A DNA stretch of 64,000 nt. It comes from Cyclobacteriaceae bacterium (lineage in GTDB: Bacteria > Bacteroidota > Bacteroidia > Cytophagales > Cyclobacteriaceae). Under the pieces are notes generated by a model that did not search any database, had not been told where the DNA came from, and saw nothing but the letters and a program-made list of their open reading frames with translations. Both the position numbers and the translations under genes were made by a program. Shown here in pieces: positions 34,316 to 42,288 of this stretch. The first letter of the stretch is position 1, and each line of letters opens with the position of its first letter. The stretch lies in contig CP129487.1 of assembly GCA_030584025.1 (NCBI GenBank), forward strand, positions 4,059,001-4,123,000, in the 5' to 3' direction.

Positions 34316-35125
34316 ATGTCAACCACCGAATCAGCTTCACACTATCATCATCTTGAGCAGATGAGCACACGCGAGTTGTTGACGAACATCAATCGTGAGG
34401 ATAAAACTGTTCCGGATGCCATTGAAAAAGTAATTCCGCAAATTGAAAAGCTGGTAGAGATTATCGTGGCGAAAATGAAGGATGGTGGGCGTTTATTTTA
34501 CATAGGCGCGGGCACCAGCGGAAGATTAGGCATTGTAGATGCGAGTGAAATTCCGCCCACGTATGGTATGCCACACGGAAAGGTAATTGGGATTATTGCC
34601 GGTGGTGATCGGGCCATTCGTAAAGCCGTTGAACATGCCGAAGATGATCAGGAACAGGCGTGGAAGGATTTGCTTCAATTTAACATTTCAAGTGCGGACG
34701 TCTTGATTGGTATTGCAGCCTCAGGTAAAACGCCTTATGTGATTAGTGGTTTAAAAGATGCGAGAGCGCAGGGGATTATAACCGGTTGCATTACGTGTAA
34801 TACCGGCACCGCATTAGCAAATCAAGCTGACTATCCTATTGAAGTTATAGTGGGGCCTGAATTTGTAACCGGAAGCACGCGCATGAAAGCCGGCACGGCA
34901 CAAAAACTTGTGCTCAATATGATTTCAACCACGGTTATGATTCGATTGGGTCGGATAAAAGGAAATAAAATGGTGGACATGCAACTCACCAACAACAAAT
35001 TAATTGATCGGGGTGTGCGCATGATCATGGATGAATTGGGTGTAGATCAGCCAAAAGCTGAAACATTGCTGAAGGAATTTGGCAACGTGCGCAGGGTCAT
35101 TGATAGTTATACTGGTCATGCATGA
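34316..35125 (+). CDS. murQ: N-acetylmuramic acid 6-phosphate etherase
   Basis: A 269-residue SIS-domain enzyme that splits the lactyl ether of MurNAc-6-phosphate, giving GlcNAc-6-phosphate and D-lactate. The start is the ATG at 34316-34318, one base after the kinase stop. Signature segments are RLFYIGAGTSGRLGIVDASEIPPTYG (glutamate in the middle), GGDRAIRKAVEHAEDD, IAASGKTPYV and GSTRMKAGTAQKLVLNMIST. Length is a little below the usual 300. It is the central gene of a peptidoglycan-sugar recycling cluster, and its stop overlaps the next gene's start (ATGCATGA). Confidence 0.96.
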   Translation: MSTTESASHYHHLEQMSTRELLTNINREDKTVPDAIEKVIPQIEKLVEIIVAKMKDGGRLFYIGAGTSGRLGIVDASEIPPTYGMPHGKVIGIIAGGDRAIRKAVEHAEDDQEQAWKDLLQFNISSADVLIGIAASGKTPYVISGLKDARAQGIITGCITCNTGTALANQADYPIEVIVGPEFVTGSTRMKAGTAQKLVLNMISTTVMIRLGRIKGNKMVDMQLTNNKLIDRGVRMIMDELGVDQPKAETLLKEFGNVRRVIDSYTGHA

Positions 35126-35705
35126 CATCGAACCTTTTTCAAACTGGTTAAAATATTACAACTCGTCTGAAGACAGCCGCTCTCCATTTTTTGAGAAAGA
35201 ATACAACTTCGATCAATACTCCGATACCATTTACGGCTACTACATTGATCCCGCCTGGGATTTCATGGGATCAGAAACACTTTACATTAAAATCCTCTAC
35301 ACCGATTATCATCGGGGTGTAACCGTCATTGAATTTTTGGGTGAATGGAATGATGCCATCAACAATGACATTATGCACCTGAAGCGAAACATCATTGACG
35401 AATTGCTGGCTGCAGGCATTTCTAAATTTATTCTGATCGGTGAGAACATCATGAATTTCCATGGCTCTGATGATTCGTACTACGAAGAGTGGTTTGACGA
35501 GGTGGAGGATACGGAAGAAAGAGAATTGCCGGGCTGGATAGCGGCAGTGTCCTTCCCGGATTTTATTCAGGAAGAATTCCGGAAGTTTCATATCGATCAG
35601 TATATAAACATGGGTGGCACGTTGCAAATCGGTAACTGGCGAACCATGCACCCCAGAACGTTCGTGGATACGATTGAAACCTTGATTGCAAGGCGATTGA
35701 CCTGA
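35118..35705 (+). CDS. Hypothetical protein coupled to murQ
   Basis: A 195-residue protein I do not recognise. The start is the ATG at 35118-35120, overlapping the murQ stop by 8 bases, so it is translated from the same message. It is acidic, rich in Tyr, Asp and Glu, has no signal or membrane segment, and a core that looks like mixed alpha/beta (LYIKILYTDYHRGVTVIEFL, IIDELLAAGISKFILIGE). WNDAIN and GGTLQIGNWRTMHPRTFVDTIE are memorable stretches. The position between murQ and nagB-like gene suggests a role in amino-sugar recycling; the sequence itself gives none. Confidence 0.8.
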   Translation: MHDIEPFSNWLKYYNSSEDSRSPFFEKEYNFDQYSDTIYGYYIDPAWDFMGSETLYIKILYTDYHRGVTVIEFLGEWNDAINNDIMHLKRNIIDELLAAGISKFILIGENIMNFHGSDDSYYEEWFDEVEDTEERELPGWIAAVSFPDFIQEEFRKFHIDQYINMGGTLQIGNWRTMHPRTFVDTIETLIARRLT

Positions 35706-35782
35706 TCCGAAAATTTTTCCCGAACCGAATCAGGTTTTCGGTCAGGAGGTGTTAACTTTCTCTTTCAAGAAATCCCAACGCT

Positions 35783-37684
35783 ATGCAGCAGTCGGTTCCG
35801 GAGAAAATTCCAGTAAAGATTTTTAAATCATCTGAAGAGGCCTCCCTATATGTGGCTGGTGAAATTGCCGGCCTTATCCGGGCGCGACAAAAGCAAAACA
35901 AGCCCTGTGTGTTGGGGCTGGCCACAGGCTCATCACCCACACGCGTGTACACCGAGTTGGTAAGGTTGCACCGCGAGGAGGGACTGAGTTTTAAAAATGT
36001 TCACACGTTTAACCTGGACGAGTACTATCCGATGCAACCGGATTCGCTGCAAAGTTATGTTCGGTTTATGAAGGAGTACCTCTTTGACCACATCGATATA
36101 CCGAAAAAGAATATTCATATTCCAGACGGAACCATTCCTAAAAATAAGATTGCGGATTTCTGTCGTTCATACGATAAGCTGATTGAGCAAGCCGGTGGCA
36201 TTGATCTGCAGATTTTGGGTATTGGTCGAACCGGTCATATCGGTTTTAATGAACCAGGCTCAAGCGAAAAATCCGGCACACGACTCATTACGCTTGATCA
36301 TGTTACCAGCATGGACGCAGCCAGTGATTTTTTCGGAGAAGAAAATGTGCCACGGAATGCACTGACCATGGGCGTGGGTACGATTTTAAAATCAAAGCGC
36401 ATCATCCTGATGGCCTGGGGTGAGGGTAAGGCATCGGTTGTGCAGCGCGCTATGGAAGGTCCGGTCTCCGATCAACTTCCGGCCTCTTTTCTGCAACTCC
36501 ATTCCGATACGCAGGTTATATTGGATGAAGCTTCATCGGCAGCGCTTACTAAAATCAAAACACCCTGGTTGTTGGATTCACAACAATCGTGGACACCAAA
36601 AAAAATTAGAAAGGCGGTTGTTTGGTTGTGCCAAAAACTAAATAAGCCAGTGCTTAAACTCACCAATGCAGATTACAATGAGCACGGCATGGGTGATATT
36701 GTCACTACGTTTGGTTCAGCGTACAGTGTAAACATCAAAGTATTCAATGAACTTCAGCACACCATTACCGGCTGGCCGGGCGGCAAACCTCGTGCGGATG
36801 ATTCCCATCGGCCTGAACGTGCAAAACCTTTTCCAAAACGTGTTATTATTTTTTCTCCACATCCGGATGACGATGTGATCTCCATGGGCGGAACATTTAT
36901 CAGGTTGGTCGATCAGGGACATGATGTTCACGTAGCGTACCAGACATCGGGCAACATTGCTGTATTTGATGATGATGTGGTTCGCTTTGCCGATTTTGTC
37001 AACGATTTCAGCGATCAGTTTGGTCTTACCAAATCAAAAAGTGAGCAGCTTTACAAAAAAGTCCGCGCATCGTTGAGCAAAAAGCAACCCGGACAAATAG
37101 ATAGTCCTGAGGTGATGCTGATCAAAGCACTGATCAGGCGTGGCGAAGCAAAAGCGGCATGCCGGTACGTGGGCATTCCGGAAACCAATATTCATTTTTT
37201 GGATATGCCGTTTTATGAAACAGGTTTGGTGAAAAAGAAACCGCTGAGCGATAAGGATATCACCATCATATCCAGGCTTATTGAGAAAGTGAAGCCACAC
37301 CAGCTTTATGCAGCCGGTGATCTTTCCGATCCGCACGGAACGCATCGCGTATGCCTCTCGGCTATTTTTCAAGCCATCGATCGGTTAAAGAAAAAAGCAT
37401 GGATGAAGAATTGTTACGTGTGGCTTTACCGTGGCGCCTGGCAGGAGTGGGACATCGATCAGATTGAAATGGCGGTGCCGCTTAGTCCGGAAGAATCATT
37501 ACGAAAGCGAAGAGCCATCTTCAAACACCAATCGCAGAAGGACAGCGCATTGTTTCCCGGAACGGATGCCCGCGAGTTTTGGGTAAGAGCTGAAGAGCGA
37601 AACCGGGCAACGGCCCGTGCATACGATCAGCTTGGTTTGGCTGAATATGAGGCTATGGAAGCGTTTGTGCGGTACAAATTTTAA
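35783..37684 (+). CDS. nagB: Glucosamine-6-phosphate deaminase fused to LmbE/PIG-L deacetylase-like domain
   Basis: A 633-residue two-domain protein. Residues about 1-260 are a NagB-type isomerase/deaminase: GLATGSSPTRVYTEL, FNLDEYYPMQ and GIGRTGHIGFNEPGSS. Relative to E. coli NagB, from memory, the active-site Asp before GHI is Thr here. From about 350 the chain is an LmbE-like domain with the zinc motif PHPDDD at 359-364 and a late DLSDPHGTHR. PIG-L/LmbE enzymes are N-deacetylases, so one chain may first deacetylate GlcNAc-6-P and then isomerise to fructose-6-P; this is inference. No separate nagA is in the cluster. Its stop abuts the SprT-like gene's stop without a spacer. Confidence 0.9.
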   Translation: MQQSVPEKIPVKIFKSSEEASLYVAGEIAGLIRARQKQNKPCVLGLATGSSPTRVYTELVRLHREEGLSFKNVHTFNLDEYYPMQPDSLQSYVRFMKEYLFDHIDIPKKNIHIPDGTIPKNKIADFCRSYDKLIEQAGGIDLQILGIGRTGHIGFNEPGSSEKSGTRLITLDHVTSMDAASDFFGEENVPRNALTMGVGTILKSKRIILMAWGEGKASVVQRAMEGPVSDQLPASFLQLHSDTQVILDEASSAALTKIKTPWLLDSQQSWTPKKIRKAVVWLCQKLNKPVLKLTNADYNEHGMGDIVTTFGSAYSVNIKVFNELQHTITGWPGGKPRADDSHRPERAKPFPKRVIIFSPHPDDDVISMGGTFIRLVDQGHDVHVAYQTSGNIAVFDDDVVRFADFVNDFSDQFGLTKSKSEQLYKKVRASLSKKQPGQIDSPEVMLIKALIRRGEAKAACRYVGIPETNIHFLDMPFYETGLVKKKPLSDKDITIISRLIEKVKPHQLYAAGDLSDPHGTHRVCLSAIFQAIDRLKKKAWMKNCYVWLYRGAWQEWDIDQIEMAVPLSPEESLRKRRAIFKHQSQKDSALFPGTDAREFWVRAEERNRATARAYDQLGLAEYEAMEAFVRYKF

Positions 37685-38314
37685 TCAGATCAGCTCAAAA
37701 CTTAGCTGCACATTGTTCACCAACGCTTCTGCCGGCACCAGGTATTGGCGTTTTGACTTTACTTCCGCACAGAGAAAACGTGTGCGTCTGAGTTTCCCCT
37801 TTTTGAAGGTGCGGCCATTGAGTTGAAAAATACTTCCTTCAGCCAGCGATGAGAGTACGATGTGTGCGTGTGCATTGTGATCGAATTCCCGAAAAGCTTT
37901 GGTGAGATCAACATCGGCAAACGTGCTGGCCATGGGTTGTTGCATATGCTTGCTGAGTAAACGAAACAATTTGTCGGGAAAAATTTCAGGTATTAACATG
38001 GGTTGGAGCAGTTGGGCAAACGTTTGTTGCCAATATGCGCCATGTGGTTCAACGCGATTGCCGACTTGTTGAAAAACATAATGATGCGCAACCTCATGGA
38101 TGTACGTCACTAAAAACAAATACGGATTCAGGTCTTCATTTACAGTTATACGTACCGGCTCTCCTCGCTTACAGGTAAAGTCGCCAATTTTGGTTTGTCG
38201 GCTTTTGGTGGTGTGGAGCTTAAACGGTTTTTCCTTCCAAAGCGAAAGGCAGTAACCGATTGCTTGTTCGGGAATGTGTTTGGATAGAATTGATAAAACG
38301 TGTTCTTCGTTCAT
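37685..38314 (-). CDS. SprT-like zinc-dependent protein
   Basis: A 209-residue cytoplasmic protein with the zinc motif HEVAHHYVFQ (HExxH) at about 72, preceded by FLVTYIHEVAHH. The C-terminal half is beta-rich and ends in a K/R-rich stretch. SprT-like domains occur in bacteria and in the human DNA-protein crosslink protease SPRTN; the bacterial forms are of unknown role. Proteolysis is likely from the motif but not shown. Its stop meets the nagB-like stop tail to tail. Confidence 0.8.
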   Translation of the reverse strand: MNEEHVLSILSKHIPEQAIGYCLSLWKEKPFKLHTTKSRQTKIGDFTCKRGEPVRITVNEDLNPYLFLVTYIHEVAHHYVFQQVGNRVEPHGAYWQQTFAQLLQPMLIPEIFPDKLFRLLSKHMQQPMASTFADVDLTKAFREFDHNAHAHIVLSSLAEGSIFQLNGRTFKKGKLRRTRFLCAEVKSKRQYLVPAEALVNNVQLSFELI

Positions 38315-38340
38315 TGACCTTTGTGGGCTGAAAATAAAAA

Positions 38341-38364
38341 AGGCTTTAGAATTTTCTAAAGCCT
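38341..38364 (-). terminator. Terminator after the small Ala/Glu-rich lipoprotein gene
   Basis: AGGCTTTAGA (38341-38350) pairs exactly with TCTAAAGCCT (38355-38364) around a 4-base loop, then a TTTTTATTTT tract on the minus strand. It sits 26 bases after the lipoprotein stop. Confidence 0.85.
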
Positions 38365-38389
38365 CTTTTCAATACGGTTTTACTACAGC

Positions 38390-38575
38390 TTATTCAGCAG
38401 CAGCAGTAGAATCAGCCTCAACGGCAGTAGAATCAGCAGCAGGTGCTTCTTCAACTGCAGGAGCAGCTTCTTCAGTAGCAGGTTCAGTTGCAGCTTCTTC
38501 AGCCTTCTGGCCGCCACAAGCTACAAATGCAAATGCGAAACCGCATACAGCTAACAATGCGATCAATTTTTTCAT
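38390..38575 (-). CDS. Small Ala/Glu-rich lipoprotein
   Basis: A 61-residue protein with a clear lipoprotein signal: MKKLIALLAVCGFAFAFVAC, lipid cysteine at 20. The mature 41 residues are almost only Ala, Glu, Pro, Thr, Asp and Val, in loose repeats such as EEAAPAVEEAPAADSTAVEADSTAAAE. The surface would be strongly acidic and unstructured. It has its own -7 promoter box and a terminator, a self-contained gene. Small abundant acidic lipoproteins of this kind are common in Bacteroidota and poorly understood; they may coat the outer membrane. Confidence 0.75.
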   Translation of the reverse strand: MKKLIALLAVCGFAFAFVACGGQKAEEAATEPATEEAAPAVEEAPAADSTAVEADSTAAAE

Positions 38576-38605
38576 AGTTTACAGGTTTTATTGTTAAAAA
38601 CTCCG

Positions 38606-38613
38606 CAAATATA
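38606..38613 (-). promoter_or_regulatory. Bacteroidota -7 box for the small lipoprotein gene
   Basis: TATATTTG on the minus strand, a full match to TAnnTTTG, 31 bases upstream of the lipoprotein ATG. No TTTG was found at the -33 spacing, so only the -7 element is supported. Confidence 0.45.
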
Positions 38614-38650
38614 CAATGATCTGATTTCTAATGATAAGCGGGTAAGTTTT

Positions 38651-39958
38651 TTATTTTTTCTTGAATATTAACCGAATAGGTACACCTTCAAAATCAAAGT
38701 GCTCGCGGATTTTATTTTCTAAATAACGTTCGTAAGCAGGTTGGATGTACTGTGGCAGGTTACAGAAGAATGCAATCGATGGAAATCGTGCATTTACTTG
38801 GGTGATGTACTTTATTTGGATGAATTTACCTTTTATGGCAGCTGGTGGATACCTTTCAATTTCTGGCAATAAAATGTCGTTGAGCTGTGATGTAGGAATT
38901 TTCTTGGTTTTGTTCTCAAACACCTGAACAGCCTTTTCCACCACCTGAAAAATGCGCTGCTTGTTCAAAGCGGAGGCAAAAATGATGGGGATGTAGTCGA
39001 TCGGGGCCAATTTTTCCAGAATTTCCTTTTTGAAGGCATCGGCAGTTTTAGAGTCTTTTTCTACCAAATCCCACTTGTTTACCATAATCACCATGCCTTT
39101 TCCCTGCCGTTGGGCCAAACTGATGATGTTCACATCCTGTGATTCCATTTTCCGTTCGGCATCCAACACCACAATACACACATCACTTTCTTCCAGGGCA
39201 CGAAGCGATCGGAGTACTGAATAAAACTCCACATCCTCACGCACCTTGCTTTTTTTGCGGATACCGGCTGTATCAATCAGGATAAAGTTTTTACCATACA
39301 TTTTATAATGACTGTGTATGGCATCGCGCGTGGTACCGGCTTCATCGGTTACAATGCTGCGCTCGGTTCCCAACAAGGCGTTGAGTAAGGATGACTTGCC
39401 TACGTTGGGTCGGCCAAGAATAGAGATTTTTGGAATGCCTGCGTTTGGATCTTCAACTCCCTCACTTGGAAATACCTTTACCAACTCATCCAGCAGTTCA
39501 CCGGTACCGCTTCCGTTTTCAGCCGAGATGGGAAAAACTTCTCCCATGCTTAGCTCATAAAACTCCATGGCGTGGGCGGTTTTTTCGGGTGTATCGGCTT
39601 TGTTGGCTGCAATGAATACCGGCTTTTTGGAGGCGCGGATAACGTTGGCAAAATCTTTATCGAAACCGGTAAGGCCGTCTTTGCAATCCACTACGAAAAT
39701 TACTGCCGAAGCCTCATCAATGGCCATGGCTACCTGCTTTCGTATTTCCGTCTCAAACTTATCTTCCGATCCGGTAACGTAACCACCCGTATCGATAACG
39801 GTAAAGTAATGACCCACCCACTCGGCATATCCGTAATGACGATCGCGGGTAACGCCTGGTATGTCATCCATAATGGCCTGGCGCTTCTCAATCAGCCGGT
39901 TGAATAAGGTTGACTTGCCTACGTTTGGTCTTCCTACTATTGCTACAATGTTTGCCAT
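38651..39958 (-). CDS. der: Ribosome biogenesis GTPase Der (EngA)
   Basis: A 435-residue protein with two tandem GTPase domains. The two P-loops GRPNVGKSTLFN (N-terminus) and GRPNVGKSSLLN (near 185) are followed by DTGGYV and DTAGI switch motifs and NKAD/NKWD base-specificity motifs, then a C-terminal KH-like domain. Der acts in 50S ribosome maturation. It lies downstream of era, in the same direction, with 83 bases between. Confidence 0.97.
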   Translation of the reverse strand: MANIVAIVGRPNVGKSTLFNRLIEKRQAIMDDIPGVTRDRHYGYAEWVGHYFTVIDTGGYVTGSEDKFETEIRKQVAMAIDEASAVIFVVDCKDGLTGFDKDFANVIRASKKPVFIAANKADTPEKTAHAMEFYELSMGEVFPISAENGSGTGELLDELVKVFPSEGVEDPNAGIPKISILGRPNVGKSSLLNALLGTERSIVTDEAGTTRDAIHSHYKMYGKNFILIDTAGIRKKSKVREDVEFYSVLRSLRALEESDVCIVVLDAERKMESQDVNIISLAQRQGKGMVIMVNKWDLVEKDSKTADAFKKEILEKLAPIDYIPIIFASALNKQRIFQVVEKAVQVFENKTKKIPTSQLNDILLPEIERYPPAAIKGKFIQIKYITQVNARFPSIAFFCNLPQYIQPAYERYLENKIREHFDFEGVPIRLIFKKK

Positions 39959-40041
39959 ATTTGATTCGATGATGGATTGATTCGATGATGTGTTGATTTT
40001 TTGATTGTCCGATTAACGAATCAGCACATTAAAACATCAAC

Positions 40042-40932
40042 TCATCTATCCAGGTATCCAAACCTCCTTAATTTATCTTTTTGTTTTCTCCAATTGTCGG
40101 CCACTTTTACATGGGTTTCCAAAAATACCTTTTTATTAAAGAAGGCTTCCATGGCCTGGCGTGATTCCATTCCCAGTTTTTTCAGCATGCTTCCGCCCTT
40201 GCCGATAAGAATTCCTTTTTGTGAGTCACGCTCCACATAAATCTCAGCACGCATCCTGATGATATCGTCTGTTTCGGAAAACTCGGTTATGGAAACTTCC
40301 GTGCTGTACGGAACCTCTTGTTCCAGGTTCATAAAAATTTTTTCGCGGATGATTTCACCGGCAAAGAAACGTTCCGTTTTATCCGAAAGCTCATCCTGCG
40401 GAAAATAGGGTGGGTGCTCGGGCATGGTCTGGATAATCGTTTCCATCAATTGCCCAATATTTTCACCCGTACTTGCCGAAACCGGAAGAATACCGGAAAG
40501 ATTGGGTAAATGTTCTTTCCAGTAGGTTGATTTATCCAACACCTGCGAGCCTTTAGCCAAATCAATCTTATTTAAAATCAGCAACACAGGCGTTTGCATG
40601 GTTTTAAACCGGTCGAATAGTTCCGGCTCAAATTTGTCTTCAAGCGCAACCACCAATAAAATCAAATCGGCATCTTCCAGTGAAACTTTTACATAGTTCA
40701 TCATGGCTTCATGCAAGGCATACTTGGGTTCCAGAATGCCGGGCGTATCCGAATACACGATCTGGTAATTTTCGCCATTCAAAATTCCCATAATGCGGTG
40801 CCGCGTAGTTTGTGCCTTGGGTGTGGTAATGGAAAGTTGCTCACCCACCAACCTGTTCATAAGGGTTGATTTACCCACATTGGGCTTCCCCACAATGCTT
40901 ACAAAACCGGATTTGAATGATTTGGATGACAT
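40042..40932 (-). CDS. era: GTPase Era
   Basis: A 296-residue GTPase that binds 16S rRNA and helps 30S maturation. It has the P-loop VGKPNVGKSTLMN, SDTPGILEPKY switch II, NKIDLA specificity motif and a C-terminal KH domain with GKGGSMLKKLG at about 250. Length is typical of Era. It lies directly downstream of the fMet-tRNA terminator region and the tRNA remnant, so it is probably transcribed separately. Der follows it. Confidence 0.97.
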   Translation of the reverse strand: MSSKSFKSGFVSIVGKPNVGKSTLMNRLVGEQLSITTPKAQTTRHRIMGILNGENYQIVYSDTPGILEPKYALHEAMMNYVKVSLEDADLILLVVALEDKFEPELFDRFKTMQTPVLLILNKIDLAKGSQVLDKSTYWKEHLPNLSGILPVSASTGENIGQLMETIIQTMPEHPPYFPQDELSDKTERFFAGEIIREKIFMNLEQEVPYSTEVSITEFSETDDIIRMRAEIYVERDSQKGILIGKGGSMLKKLGMESRQAMEAFFNKKVFLETHVKVADNWRKQKDKLRRFGYLDR

Positions 40933-40948
40933 GCTTTTGAAAATAAAA

Positions 40949-40974
40949 AACCCCTGGCGATAAGGCCGTGGGTT
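40949..40974 (-). terminator. Terminator behind the broken tRNA-fMet copy, upstream of era
   Basis: On the minus strand AACCC-AC-GGC pairs with GCC-AG-GGGTT around CTTATC, an interrupted stem followed by a T-run (TTTTTT). It lies between the broken tRNA copy and era, matching what one would expect after an intact second tRNA. Confidence 0.6.
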
Positions 40975-40979
40975 CTGAG

Positions 40980-41020
40980 TAGCGGGGGTATCCCGATAGT
41001 TATCGGGACGAACTTACGAC
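40980..41020 (-). pseudogene. Broken 3' part of a second tRNA-fMet, split by an 18-bp palindrome
   Basis: The minus strand reads GTCGTAAGTTCG (41009-41020), then TCCCGATAACTATCGGGA (40991-41008), then TACCCCCGCTA (40980-40990). Both outer parts are identical to the T-arm and acceptor 3' end of the intact tRNA-fMet at 41104-41176. The palindrome replaces the middle of the T-loop, where the intact copy has AGTCT. Nothing of the 5' two thirds of the tRNA remains. A terminator follows it, as it does the intact copy. Confidence 0.7.
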
Positions 41021-41060
41021 AAATTTGACGTTTACGAACCCTCAGAACCTATTTCAAAAA

Positions 41061-41096
41061 GAAAGCGATCCTCACCATTTTGCAGAGATCGCTTTC
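41061..41096 (-). terminator. Terminator downstream of tRNA-fMet
   Basis: GAAAGCGATC (41061-41070) and GATCGCTTTC (41087-41096) form a perfect 10-base stem with a 16-base loop, then TTTTTG on the minus strand. It lies 8 bases after the tRNA 3' end. Confidence 0.85.
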
Positions 41097-41103
41097 GTTT
41101 TAG

Positions 41104-41176
<73 letters not shown>

Positions 41177-41186
41177 ATTTGAGCCA

Positions 41187-41218
41187 CAAAAATAGAACCC
41201 TCTTGGGTAATAACCAAA
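41187..41218 (-). promoter_or_regulatory. Promoter of the tRNA-fMet gene
   Basis: TTTG (41215-41218) then 20 bases, then TATTTTTG (41187-41194), read on the minus strand, a full match to the Bacteroidota consensus TTTG-N20-TAnnTTTG. The tRNA 5' end is 10 bases further on, just where a transcript would begin. Confidence 0.75.
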
Positions 41219-41280
41219 TTCAAGTCAAATCCGGTTGAACGCGCAATTGATTTCGTATTTTTCAACATTATATTTTGAAC

Positions 41281-42288
41281 ATGGACGAATTGGGCAAATC
41301 ATTACCGGTTACTGAAGCAATTGTCGATAGTGAGCAAGGTGCCAACACTGCCGGCAACCCAAATTGTTTAAACTGCGGAACACCCTTAACGGGTAAATTT
41401 TGTTCACAATGTGGGCAGAAGGATTTGCCACGCAGGCAGGCCGTTGGCGATCTTTCTATGAACTTTATTAGTTCATTTTTCAGTTTTGAGTCAAAGTTTT
41501 TCAAAACGTTTGGCAGCTTGTTGTTTAAACCGGGTATTCTTATTCGCGAATACAACGAAGGCAAACGCGAGCGGTATTATCATCCGGCACGCATGTACGT
41601 GTTTCTGAGCTTCATCTTCTTTTTGATTTTTGCTTTTATTCCGGATGAAGAGAAAGTGAACTTAACAGACAATGGTCGGGAGATGACGCGTGAAGAGAAG
41701 CGTGCTTTTCTCGACTCATTGAATACAACTGATAAGTGGAATCCCGTTTCCGGAGAGAGCTTTGATCCAAATACCTTAGCCGAATACGATTCCATTGAAA
41801 ACGCAAAGCCTGTTGATAAAAGAGATGGTAGCGTGGAGCGTTATTTCAAAAAGAAATTTATCACCTTAAAACAACAACGAGGTTGGGATGAAAAAACCAT
41901 CTGGAAGAGTTTTGGTGAAAGCCTGCAGGCCAACATCCCGAAAATGATTTTCTTTTTGCTGCCCATCTTTGCGTTGATTTTAAAACTGTTGTACATCCGC
42001 AGGGATTTTTATTACTCCGAGCATTTAGTGTTTACTGTGTTCTTTTACGATTTTCTTTTCCTGGCAGGCATTTTTGGATTGTTGTTTTCTCTGGTGAGTT
42101 GGCTTGAGTGGATCAACTTTTTTATTTTCCTATACGTCAATTTTTATTTGTATAAATCCATGCGCAGGGTGTATGGCCAATCCCGATTCAAAACCATTCT
42201 GAAATTCTTTTCCGTAGTCTGGATATTTTTCTTCTGTATAACATTCGCATTCGTGATTAATGCGTTGGTAACGTTAATATTGCTGTAA
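41281..42288 (+). CDS. DUF3667 domain-containing membrane protein
   Basis: A 335-residue protein, start taken at the ATG at 41281 (a TTG two codons upstream also fits). The N-terminus holds a zinc-ribbon, CLNCGTPLTGKFCSQCGQ (four cysteines), a DUF3667 hallmark, then a stretch FETFGSLLFKPGILIREY-like KTFGSLLFKPGILIREYNEG, RYYHPARMYVFLSF and several membrane helices from about 100 and 215. No function is known for the family. Its stop overlaps the rarA start (TAATG), so the two are co-translated. It is divergent from the tRNA-fMet. Confidence 0.9.
   Translation: MDELGKSLPVTEAIVDSEQGANTAGNPNCLNCGTPLTGKFCSQCGQKDLPRRQAVGDLSMNFISSFFSFESKFFKTFGSLLFKPGILIREYNEGKRERYYHPARMYVFLSFIFFLIFAFIPDEEKVNLTDNGREMTREEKRAFLDSLNTTDKWNPVSGESFDPNTLAEYDSIENAKPVDKRDGSVERYFKKKFITLKQQRGWDEKTIWKSFGESLQANIPKMIFFLLPIFALILKLLYIRRDFYYSEHLVFTVFFYDFLFLAGIFGLLFSLVSWLEWINFFIFLYVNFYLYKSMRRVYGQSRFKTILKFFSVVWIFFFCITFAFVINALVTLILL

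Noticed and set aside
38274..38597. Plus-strand open frame rich in Ala and Ser over the small lipoprotein
   Set aside because: It is the mirror of the Ala/Glu-rich coding repeat; the minus strand has a lipoprotein signal, a -7 box and a terminator.
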